From contig RFPK01000045.1 in the NCBI GenBank assembly GCA_009926195.1, forward strand, positions 1 through 10,793: a stretch of 10,793 nucleotides of DNA, read 5' to 3'. Shown here one piece after another: positions 1 through 6,127 of the stretch; within the stretch, counting starts at the first letter, position 1; the number at the start of each line of letters is the position of its first letter. The stretch comes from Synechococcaceae bacterium WB4_1_0192 (GTDB lineage Bacteria > Cyanobacteriota > Cyanobacteriia > PCC-6307 > Cyanobiaceae). The translations under genes and the position numbers were made by a program. The notes beneath the pieces are model-generated. The model had not been told where the DNA came from. It ran no database searches and was given only the letters and a program-made list of their open reading frames with translations.

Positions 1-1692
1 CCGGCCCTGTGCCTGCCGGGCCTGGCGGTGGTGGTGTCGCCGCTGATCGCCCTGATGCAGGACCAGGTGGAAGCGCTGCAGCAGGCGGGCGTGGCCGCCG
101 CCGCCCTGCATTCAGCGCTGGAAGCCGAGGAGGTGAGCGCCCTGTGGCGGCAGCTGCGGCAGGGCGAGCTGAAGCTGCTGTATGTGTCGCCCGAGCGGCT
201 GCTCAGCGGTGATCTGCTCGAGCAGCTGGCCGCCAGCGGAGCGATCAGCCTGTTCGCGATTGATGAGGCCCACTGCGTGTCGCAGTGGGGACACGACTTC
301 CGCCCCGAATACCGCCAGCTCGATCAGCTGATCAGCCGCTTCCCGCAGGTGCCGCGCCTGGCGCTGACCGCCACCGCCGATCCCCGCACCCGCGAGGACA
401 TCCGCGAACGGCTCGGCCTGGGAGACGACCCGGTGTTCCTGGCCAGCTTCGATCGCCCCAACATCCGTTACCAGGTGCAGCCGCTCGACAACCTGCGCCG
501 GCAGCTGCTGCCGTTTCTGGAGAGCCATCGCGGTGAGGCGGGCATCGTCTACGCCCGGTCGCGGTCGCGAGTGGATCGGCTCTGCGCCGAGCTGCAGGCA
601 GCCGGATTCGAGGCAATCGCGTATCACGCCGGCCTGGAGGCCGAGCAGCGGCGCCAGGCCCTGCAGCGCTTCCGCCTCGGCAGCGATGTGGTGGTGGTGG
701 CCACGATCGCCTTCGGCATGGGCATCGACAAACCCGATGTGCGCTTCGTAGCGCACGTGGATCTGCCCAAGAGCCTGGAGGCCTACTACCAGGAAACGGG
801 CCGGGCGGGCCGCGATGGCCTGCCGGCGGTGGCCTGGATGGTGCACGGCGGCGGCGATGTGGCGCAGCTGCGCCGCTTCATCGACGACTCCGGCGCCGCC
901 GATGCGCAAAAGCGGATCGAGCACGGCAAGCTCGATGCCCTGATCGGCTACACCGAGGCGCCGGGCTGCCGGCGGCGGTTGCTGCTGCGCCACTTCGGTG
1001 AGGACCTGGAGGCCGACTGCGGCAACTGCGACGGCTGCCTCGATCCGCAGCCGCGCAGCGATGCCACCGAGGTGGCCCGCAAGGCGCTCTCGGCGGTGTA
1101 TCGCACCGGCCAGCGCTTCGGCGGCGGCCACGTGGTGGATGTGCTGCTGGGGGCCAACACCGAGCGGATCCGCTCCCTCGGCCACGACCAGCTGAGCGTG
1201 TACGGCATCGGCCGCGAACTGGACCGGGGCCAGTGGCGCGCCGTGCTGCGCCAGCTCACCAGCCTCGGCTACCTGGAGTCACCGGCGGACGCGCGCGGTG
1301 GCCTCTGCTTCGGCGCCGAGGAGCTGGTTCGCCCCTTGCTGCGGGGCGAGAGCCGGCTGGAGCTGACCCTGCCACCACCGCAGAAGGAGCAGCGCAGCCG
1401 CAGCAGCGGGCTCGGCAGCAGCGGCGGTCGCGCCCGCAGCGCCGGCGCCGACCTGATCGATCCGGACAGCGTCGATGGCGGGCTGCTGGATGCCCTCAAG
1501 GGCTGGCGGCGCGAGCAGGCCCGCCAGCAGGGCGTGCCCCCCTATGTGGTGTTCCACGACCGCACGCTGGTGGAACTGGCCGCCCGCCGGCCGGCCAGCC
1601 TCGATGCGCTGGGGAGCATCGGCGGCATCGGCGCCGCCAAGCTGGAGCGCTACGGATCGGCGCTGCTGGAGGTGCTGGCGGCGGCGGGCTGA
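1..1692 (+). CDS. recQ: ATP-dependent DNA helicase RecQ (5' end outside window)
   Basis: RecQ is a 3'-5' superfamily 2 DNA helicase acting in recombination and repair of stalled forks. The frame is open from base 1, so the start codon and the Walker A motif lie upstream; the first readable residues (PALCLPGLAVVVSPLIALMQ) normally follow Walker A directly. Visible in order are the DEAH box at 262-273 (in IDEAHCVSQWGHDFRPEY), LALTATADPRTREDI (motif III), SFDRPNIRY, VVATIAFGMGIDKPDVRFV and YYQETGRAGRDGLPA (motif VI). The RQC zinc site has four cysteines, with codons at 967, 1018, 1027 and 1036, followed by the winged helix (QRFGGGHVVDVLLGANTERI). A Ser/Arg/Gly-rich linker (about 1381-1450) leads into a C-terminal HRDC domain (about 1483-1689). 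About 563 residues are present and the gene reads as intact to its stop. No following gene is closely coupled to it. Confidence 0.96.
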   Translation, partial: PALCLPGLAVVVSPLIALMQDQVEALQQAGVAAAALHSALEAEEVSALWRQLRQGELKLLYVSPERLLSGDLLEQLAASGAISLFAIDEAHCVSQWGHDFRPEYRQLDQLISRFPQVPRLALTATADPRTREDIRERLGLGDDPVFLASFDRPNIRYQVQPLDNLRRQLLPFLESHRGEAGIVYARSRSRVDRLCAELQAAGFEAIAYHAGLEAEQRRQALQRFRLGSDVVVVATIAFGMGIDKPDVRFVAHVDLPKSLEAYYQETGRAGRDGLPAVAWMVHGGGDVAQLRRFIDDSGAADAQKRIEHGKLDALIGYTEAPGCRRRLLLRHFGEDLEADCGNCDGCLDPQPRSDATEVARKALSAVYRTGQRFGGGHVVDVLLGANTERIRSLGHDQLSVYGIGRELDRGQWRAVLRQLTSLGYLESPADARGGLCFGAEELVRPLLRGESRLELTLPPPQKEQRSRSSGLGSSGGRARSAGADLIDPDSVDGGLLDALKGWRREQARQQGVPPYVVFHDRTLVELAARRPASLDALGSIGGIGAAKLERYGSALLEVLAAAG

Positions 1693-1704
1693 AGCAGATC
1701 TGCT
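1693..1704. repeat. 12-bp perfect palindrome just after recQ stop
   Basis: AGCAGATCTGCT starts immediately after the recQ TGA. It is a perfect dyad with no loop and no following T-run, so it is a poor intrinsic terminator. It could be an operator for the downstream MliC-type gene or simply chance; the 68-base gap before that gene contains nothing else I can name. Confidence 0.3.
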
Positions 1705-1760
1705 GACAGCAGCAACCAGCGCTGGCATCCTGCGGGTCAGGAATCGCGCAGACCCAGGCC

Positions 1761-2126
1761 ATGATCCACGCACTCAAGAGCGTGGCGAGTGCCACCCTCG
1801 CCGGCCTGGCCGTCACCATGGCCGCAGGCCAGCTGCCAGGCTCAATCGCCCGGGGCGAAGAGCTGCCGCGCGAGCGCCTGGTGCGATTCGCGTGCCATGG
1901 GGTGTCCGATCATCGCCAGCTGACGGCCCTGTTCTTCAACGAACCACCCGCAGAAGTGGTGCTGTTGTATGAGAACGGCCAGGCCGGTGCGGTGCGGCTG
2001 TTGCAGCAGCGTTCGGGCAGTGGCGCCCGCTACGGCGATGGCAGTCAGACCTTCTGGGTGAAGGGCGACACCGCCACCTACCAGCGTGGAGGCTCCTATC
2101 AGTGCAAGGCGATCCAGGCCCCTTGA
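1761..2126 (+). CDS. Exported MliC-family C-type lysozyme inhibitor
   Basis: The 121-residue product has an N-terminal export signal (about residues 1-32, hydrophobic ATLAGLAVTMAAG) with no lipobox cysteine, so it is probably periplasmic rather than lipid-anchored. The rest fits the MliC/PliC beta-barrel fold: FACHG near the start of the domain, SGARY, FWVKG and a closing YQCKA. In MliC proteins a Ser and a Lys 14 residues apart enter the lysozyme active site; here Ser87 and Lys101 have exactly that spacing. Cys45 and Cys115 can form the family disulfide. The expected role is binding and blocking C-type lysozymes that reach the periplasm. The stop overlaps the start of the next gene, so the two are probably co-translated. 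This family is best known from proteobacteria, which makes transfer a possibility. Function is inferred from motifs only. Confidence 0.82.
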   Translation: MIHALKSVASATLAGLAVTMAAGQLPGSIARGEELPRERLVRFACHGVSDHRQLTALFFNEPPAEVVLLYENGQAGAVRLLQQRSGSGARYGDGSQTFWVKGDTATYQRGGSYQCKAIQAP

Positions 2127-2695
2127 TGGAGATGAAGATGCGATCCAACAGTGTTGCGGCCGGCACGATCGGCCTGGCTACGTGGGTTGTGCTGCTGCTC
2201 CAGGCCTGCACAGGGCACTCCAGCGCGCAGACGCCGCAAGCCGAGCGCACCATCCCGCTTGCAGGCGGTGGCAAGGTCACGGTGGTCCGTGAGATCTCCC
2301 AGGGAACGGCAGGCGAGAGGGTCTCGGTGTTTGATCAACGAGGCGAGAAGATGTCCGAGTCGTGGTGCAGCCCTGAGGCAGGCTCCTACGACGAACTGGT
2401 ACGCCTGTTCAGCCAGCTGCAGAAGGCCGTGGCCGCCGGTGACAGACCAGCCGTTGCCCGCCTGATGAGCTACCCCCTGGCGGTGAACGGCGGCAGCCGC
2501 GAGACGATCAACAGCGCCGCCGCATTGCTGAAGAGTTATACGCGGGTGTTCACACCAGCCGTCAGCAGACGGATCACGCAATCCAGCCCCCAGGCCGTGT
2601 TCTGCAACTGGCAAGGCGCCACCTTCGCCGATGGCGTGGTCTGGGCGAACGCATTTGGCAATCGCACCAAGAAGATCGGGGTGGTGAATCGGTGA
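2126..2695 (+). CDS. Putative lipoprotein of unrecognised family
   Basis: The first ATG (2126) shares its A with the TGA of the preceding gene, which suggests translational coupling. An in-frame ATG at 2138 has GGAG six bases upstream and gives an equally good signal peptide, so the start could be 12 bases later. From 2126 the product is 189 residues, with a type II signal sequence ending in a lipobox (LLLQAC, Cys28). After a beta-rich stretch (PLAGGGKVTVVREI) comes a region (about residues 90-165) reading DELVRLFSQLQKAVAAGDRP, then PLAVNGG, INSAAALLKSYTRVFTPAV and VFCNWQGATFADGVVW. That layout resembles small NTF2-like periplasmic domains, but I do not recognise the family. With the MliC-type neighbour it suggests a small envelope-protection operon; that link is inference from position. 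Confidence 0.75.
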   Translation: MEMKMRSNSVAAGTIGLATWVVLLLQACTGHSSAQTPQAERTIPLAGGGKVTVVREISQGTAGERVSVFDQRGEKMSESWCSPEAGSYDELVRLFSQLQKAVAAGDRPAVARLMSYPLAVNGGSRETINSAAALLKSYTRVFTPAVSRRITQSSPQAVFCNWQGATFADGVVWANAFGNRTKKIGVVNR

Positions 2696-2785
2696 CCGGG
2701 GCTGAGCCAGACAGCGGAGATGGCTGACAGCTGGAGCAGGCTTCTACGGTGCTGACCTCCCACCAAATCCGATCTCGAGGCATCG

Positions 2786-3079
2786 GTGGGTGATGGCGCG
2801 CGCAGTGCCAACCTGAACCGATCGACAACGGATGGCGTGACCCCCGAGCAACGCAGGCAGTACAGGGCCATCGGTGCCCAGCTGGCCGTCCATGTGCGGC
2901 AACAGCAGGGGGGGGCACCCTCGGTGGTCATGCTTCGAGCCCTGACTGCCGATCTAGCAGCAGGCCAGAGCCAGCTGGTGCTGCCGCTGCGGGAGCTCGT
3001 GAGCCTGCCTGGCTTTGCCGCTCTACTGGCCAAGGCGGGGAGCGGTGGTGGGGCGGTGGAGAGCCAGGCGCTGTTGTAG
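2786..3079 (+). CDS. Unrecognised helical protein, probable 5' part of a nonsense-split WD40 gene
   Basis: A GTG start with GAGG five bases upstream (2777-2780) gives 97 residues ending at TAG (3077-3079). The middle is helix-prone (TPEQRRQYRAIGAQLAVHVR, then LRALTADLAAG and PLRELVSLPGFAALLAKAG) and I do not recognise the domain. The frame does not end naturally: beyond the TAG the same frame runs straight on as TLAEIFLEPLIAALAEVLAG into the WD40 fragment. A single C-to-T change of a CAG glutamine codon would explain the stop. Base composition is GC-rich like the housekeeping genes, unlike the WD40 part. It may be translated as a short protein, but I read it as the front of a broken gene. Confidence 0.5.
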   Translation: MGDGARSANLNRSTTDGVTPEQRRQYRAIGAQLAVHVRQQQGGAPSVVMLRALTADLAAGQSQLVLPLRELVSLPGFAALLAKAGSGGGAVESQALL

Positions 3080-3082
3080 ACC

Positions 3083-3637
3083 TTGGCGGAAATCTTCTTG
3101 GAGCCGTTGATTGCGGCTTTAGCAGAAGTGCTTGCGGGGTTTCTGGAACCTATTGACAGCACAGATCCGAAATCTCAAGTCGCGGCGTGGGGAACGGGTG
3201 AGTTGGCAAGCGCCAGCTCTCTGAATTGCGATGCTTTGGGCGTATGTGAAGCGCATCAAGCCGGCGTGCGCTCAGTGTCATTCAGTCCAAATGGAATGTG
3301 CATAGTCTCTGCATCAGACGACAAGACCCTGAGGCTCTGGGATGCGAAGACCGGCAACCCCATCGGGTCGCCGTTGCAAGGACATACAGAGTCAGTGCGC
3401 TCAGTAGCCTTCAGTCCTGATGGGCGGAGAATCGTCTCCGGCTCTTGGGACACGACCATTCGCCTTTGGGATGCCAATACGTGCCAGACGATCAACACAC
3501 CATTTCGAGTTCATTCCAAAGGTGTACTATCTGTAGCCTTCAGCCCGAATGGGGAGCGCCTCATCTCCGGTTCTGCTGATAACACCCTGCGAATTTGGGA
3601 TGCCTGCACCAGCCTTCCTTCTGAGCTGATCTTCTGA
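3083..3637 (+). CDS. WD40-repeat protein fragment (three blades), probable 3' part of a nonsense-split gene
   Basis: This frame continues the preceding one after an in-frame TAG; a TTG at 3083 is the only start near the 5' end and has no good ribosome-binding site. It begins with an amphipathic helix (EIFLEPLIAALAEVLAGFLE), then a linker, then three WD40 blades of 43 residues at about residues 57-99, 100-142 and 143-178. Each has the pattern V.SV.FSP.G...(I/L)(V/I)S.S.D.T(L/I)R(L/I)WDA. WD40 propellers are scaffolds for protein contacts and normally need about seven blades; three cannot close a ring, and the protein stops just after the third WD. GC content is visibly lower than in neighbouring genes, suggesting separate origin. 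In cyanobacteria such repeats are often fused to signalling or NTPase domains; none is visible here. It is probably a pseudogene remnant. Confidence 0.72.
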   Translation: MAEIFLEPLIAALAEVLAGFLEPIDSTDPKSQVAAWGTGELASASSLNCDALGVCEAHQAGVRSVSFSPNGMCIVSASDDKTLRLWDAKTGNPIGSPLQGHTESVRSVAFSPDGRRIVSGSWDTTIRLWDANTCQTINTPFRVHSKGVLSVAFSPNGERLISGSADNTLRIWDACTSLPSELIF

Positions 3638-3644
3638 GCTGATC
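3619..3644. repeat. Perfect 13-bp tandem duplication at the end of the WD40 frame
   Basis: TTCTGAGCTGATC occurs twice head to tail. The second copy supplies the TGA that ends the WD40 frame. Removing one copy would place a TAG in frame at once, so the duplication is not the sole cause of truncation. It looks like a replication-slippage scar in unconstrained sequence. Confidence 0.85.
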
Positions 3645-3716
3645 TAGGGAAGAAGCTGGTTTCATCCAGCCGGCAAACCATCACTGGCCGCACGGTCCTC
3701 AACACGCACCAACCCG

Positions 3717-3884
3717 TTACAGAACGCTCTCAACCAGACGATCACTCAGGTCATGACCCTCCTGGCGCAGCGTCTGACGGCGCGCCTCCGCACGTCCGCA
3801 GCGGTTGTCGATCAGCGGCCCCGCATCGACAATCACGATCCGCATCAGCGTGCCATCAGGCCTCAGGACTCCGATCGCAGCCAT
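3717..3884 (-). pseudogene. Short reverse-strand frame, possible remnant with a PIN-like start
   Basis: An ATG at 3884 opens 55 residues ending in TAA at 3717. The stretch MRIVIVDAGPLIDN resembles the first strand and acidic residue of PIN-domain ribonucleases (the VapC type usually starts with V.D.gpL). The rest (RAEARRQTLRQEGHDLSDRL) is charged and helix-prone and does not match the remainder of a PIN domain that I know. At 55 residues it is far too short for VapC, usually about 130. It may be a gene remnant or chance. Confidence 0.2.
3803..3834. repeat. Inverted repeat / long hairpin in the recQ-aroB accessory zone
   Basis: TTGTCGAT (3805-3812) and ATCGACAA (3825-3832) are perfect reverse complements. 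One G.T wobble and one G-C pair extend the stem to ten. The 12-base loop contains a small GCGG/CCGC inner stem. No T-run follows on either strand, so a standard intrinsic terminator is unlikely. Confidence 0.5.
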
Positions 3885-3992
3885 CGCCGGGCCTGGGCCA
3901 GCTCATCACCGAGCTCGGCTGGCCCCAGATCGACCACCGGGATCTGCAGCGCACCAGGTGCGCCCTAGCCTCGCCCCAACGCCGACCGCCCC

Positions 3993-5029
3993 ATGACCGC
4001 CACGCCGACCGCGCTGCGCACCATCCGCGTGGAGCTCAGCGCCAACCCCTATCCGGTGGTGATCGGCGCCGGCGCGCTCGGGCAGCTGGGGGAGCAGATC
4101 CTGGCCCAGGGCATCAAGGCGGGCACCAAGGTGCTGGTGGTGACCAACCCGGTGGTGCAGGAGCACTACGGCACCGTGGCCCTCAACAGCCTGCGGGATG
4201 CCGGCTTCGACGCCGACACCCTGGTGCTGGAGGCCGGGGAAGACCAGAAGACCCCCGCCAGCGTCGCCCTGATCCACGACGCTGCCTTTGCCCGTTCATC
4301 CAGGTGCCGACGACCTTGTTGGCGCAAGTCGACTCGTCCGTCGGTGGCAAGACCGGCGTCAACCACCCCGGCGGCAAGAACCTGATCGGCGCCTTCCACC
4401 AGCCGCGGCTGGTGCTGATCGATCCCACCACCCTGGCCACCCTGCCGGAGCGGGAGTTCCGGGCCGGCATGGCTGAGGTGATCAAGTACGGCGTGATCGG
4501 CGATGCACCGCTGTTCGCCGAGCTGGAGCAGGCCGCCGCCGCCGATGGCAGCGGTGGCCTGGCCTGCCAGGCGGCCGTGGGGCCGGCGCTGCTGCAGCGC
4601 CTGCTGGAGCGCTCCGCCGCGGCCAAGGCGCGGGTGGTGGCGGCCGATGAACGGGAAGGCGGCCTGCGGGCGATCCTCAACTACGGCCACACCCTCGGCC
4701 ATGTGGTGGAGGCACTGTGCGGCTACGGCACCTATCTGCACGGCGAGGCCGTGGGCATCGGCATGCTGGCGGCCGGTGAGATCGCCTGCGCCATGGGCCT
4801 CTGGAGCCCCGAGGAGCAGCGGCGCCAGCGGGCGCTGGTGCAGGCGGCCGGCCTGCCCCTGACGATGCCGGCCCTCGATCCGGAAGCCGTACTCACCTGC
4901 CTGCAGGGCGATAAGAAGGTGACCGATGGCAAGGTGCGCTTCGTGCTGCCCACCGGCATCGGCTCGGTGGTGATCCGCGACGACGTCGACGCCGCCACGA
5001 TCCGGCAGGTGCTCACGACACTGTCCTGA
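3993..5029 (+). pseudogene. aroB: 3-dehydroquinate synthase, disrupted by an internal deletion and frameshift
   Basis: AroB converts DAHP to 3-dehydroquinate, the second step of the shikimate pathway, using NAD and a divalent metal. Frame one (3993 to about 4295) gives about 101 residues ending ALIHDAAFA, normal for the N-terminal domain. From about 4295 a different frame resumes with FIQVPTTLLAQVDSSVGGKT and runs 244 residues to TGA. The C-terminal part has NHPGGKNLIGAFHQPRL, EFRAGMAEVIKYG, the metal-ligand region NYGHTLGH and YLHGEAVGIGML. Between the two, AroB should have about 30-35 residues holding the NAD-binding GGGV.GD loop; here they are absent. The 345 decoded residues compare with the roughly 365-370 usual for the family. 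Without that loop no active enzyme is expected from this copy. Because the pathway is normally essential in cyanobacteria, either another source of the activity exists or the lesion is a sequence or assembly error. Confidence 0.93.
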
Positions 5030-5071
5030 TCCGGCCGCCACAATGCCGGCTTCGCATCCCCTCGATCCGCC

Positions 5072-5737
5072 ATGACCCTGGCCATCACCGGTGCCTCGGG
5101 CAAGACCGGCTGGCGCGTTGCCGATGAAGCCCTGCGCCGCGGCCAGAGCGTGCGGGCGATCCTGCGGCCCGGCTCGACCCTGCCGGCCGAGCTGGAGGGT
5201 CGCGTTGAGGTGATCCGGCTGGCCCTGGGCGATCAGAAGGCGCTGAGCGCGGCGCTGCAGGGCTGCCAAGCCCTGGTGATCGCCACCGGCGCGCGCCCCT
5301 CGGTGGATCTCACCGGACCGCTCAAGGTGGATGCCCTGGCGATCCGCGATCAGATCGCCGCCTGCCGCACGGCCGACGTGAAGCGGGTGGTGCTGGTGAG
5401 TTCACTCTGCGCAGGCCGCTGGCTGCATCCGCTCAACCTGTTCGGCCTGATCCTGGTGTGGAAGGGGCTGGGTGAGCAGTGGCTCGCACAGAGCGGCCTC
5501 GACTGGACGATCGTGCGGCCCGGCGGCCTCAGCGAGGACGACAGCCGCGCCGAACGCGAGGGCGTCGTGTTCAGCGGCCCCGATCAGCAGGAGAGCAACA
5601 GCATTCCGCGCCGCCTGGTGGCCCGCGTCTGCCTCGATGCGCTGGCCGCACCGGCGGCCGTGGGCCGCATCATCGAGATCACCAGCGACAGCGACCAGCC
5701 CGCCATGCCGCTGGCCCGCTGGCTGGCCAGCGCCTGA
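5072..5737 (+). CDS. Atypical SDR / NAD(P)H-binding (Ycf39-like) protein
   Basis: The 221-residue product starts MTLAITGASGKTGWRV, a Rossmann glycine motif GxxGxxG at residues 7-13. It continues through DVKRVVLVSSLCAG (fourth to fifth strand region) and DWTIVRPGGLSED, a signature of atypical short-chain dehydrogenases of the NAD(P)-binding PF13460 type. A Tyr-x-x-x-Lys active site is not evident, as is common in these proteins, so a catalytic reaction should not be assumed; relatives include Ycf39-like assembly factors and flavin or NADPH sensors. The gene lies 42 bases after aroB on the same strand, with CACAAT 32 bases before its ATG as a possible -10 element. It converges on the membrane-protein gene with a three-base gap. 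The frame is intact and the length normal. Confidence 0.85.
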   Translation: MTLAITGASGKTGWRVADEALRRGQSVRAILRPGSTLPAELEGRVEVIRLALGDQKALSAALQGCQALVIATGARPSVDLTGPLKVDALAIRDQIAACRTADVKRVVLVSSLCAGRWLHPLNLFGLILVWKGLGEQWLAQSGLDWTIVRPGGLSEDDSRAEREGVVFSGPDQQESNSIPRRLVARVCLDALAAPAAVGRIIEITSDSDQPAMPLARWLASA

Positions 5738-5746
5738 GGCTCAGGC
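5732..5746. terminator. Palindrome overlapping both stop codons of a convergent gene pair
   Basis: GCCTGAGGCTCAGGC is an inverted repeat (six pairs with a GGC loop, or seven around one G). It contains the TGA of the forward gene and the TGA of the reverse gene. No U-tract follows on either side, so its role as a bidirectional terminator is only suggested by position. Confidence 0.4.
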
Positions 5747-6037
5747 CACGGGCTGGCGGCGCGCACTGCGCAGATACATCGTCAGCCCCGTGAGCGCCAG
5801 CACCACCGTGCTCAGACCCACCAGAGCCGGATAGACAGGCTTGAGGTTCACCAGATAGAAATTGCCCGAGTGGATGCGGATCATCCACTTGATCTGCTCC
5901 TCCGGAACCCCCAATGCCTCAAGCATGGGGAAGAAGGAGCCGGTGAGGGCGGTGATCAGGATCGGCAGAAGCAGCAGCGGCGTCAGCGCGCGGTGGATCT
6001 GGCGGGCCAGGCGCTGCAACGACGGCGAGACCTGCAT
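5741..6037 (-). CDS. Small PepSY-associated-type two-helix membrane protein
   Basis: The product is 98 residues with two predicted membrane helices (about residues 18-36, LTPLLLLPILITALTGSFF, and 68-89, VYPALVGLSTVVLALTGLTM). The opening LARQIHRALTPLLLLP and the IHSGNF motif in the loop match the membrane-helix unit found in PepSY-associated proteins, where histidines near the helices may contact heme or metal. Full-length relatives have more helices plus PepSY domains; this is the minimal form seen in some cyanobacteria, so the short length need not mean truncation. It lies 90 bases downstream of the methyltransferase on the same strand and may be transcribed with it. Function unknown. Confidence 0.75.
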   Translation of the reverse strand: MQVSPSLQRLARQIHRALTPLLLLPILITALTGSFFPMLEALGVPEEQIKWMIRIHSGNFYLVNLKPVYPALVGLSTVVLALTGLTMYLRSARRQPVA

Positions 6038-6127
6038 CGGAACGCAGCGAGATACGTTTCACACTTGCCGCAGGTTGCGGTTGTGGGCGTAATCGTCACC
6101 GGCTGCAATGCACCGCAGGCCGCAGGG

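Larger units (their letters stand above)
3638..3992. other. Non-coding or decayed stretch upstream of aroB
   Basis: No convincing gene spans these 355 bases. Forward frames are Arg/Ser/Pro-rich and look like shadows. On the reverse strand two short frames read more like protein. One lies between stops at about 3863 and 3967 and includes ALQIPVVDLGPAELGDELAQ. The other runs 3884 to 3717 from an ATG and includes LMRIVIVDAGPLIDN. They are in different frames and may be scraps of one decayed reverse-strand gene. A hairpin-forming inverted repeat lies at 3803-3834. No promoter for aroB stands out. Confidence 0.5.

Noticed and set aside
112..1185. Reverse-strand open frame of 357 residues over recQ
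   Set aside because: It is antisense to a fully recognisable RecQ; in GC-rich genes with biased third positions, long open antisense frames are common, and the translation has no recognisable motif.
3753..3996. Forward small frames upstream of aroB
   Set aside because: Composition is Arg/Ser/Pro-rich, there is no ribosome-binding site and no recognisable motif; the reverse strand reads more like protein.
4166..5269. Reverse-strand open frame of 367 residues over aroB
   Set aside because: Its His/Gly/Gln/Ala-rich composition is typical of antisense shadow, and the forward strand carries clear AroB motifs.
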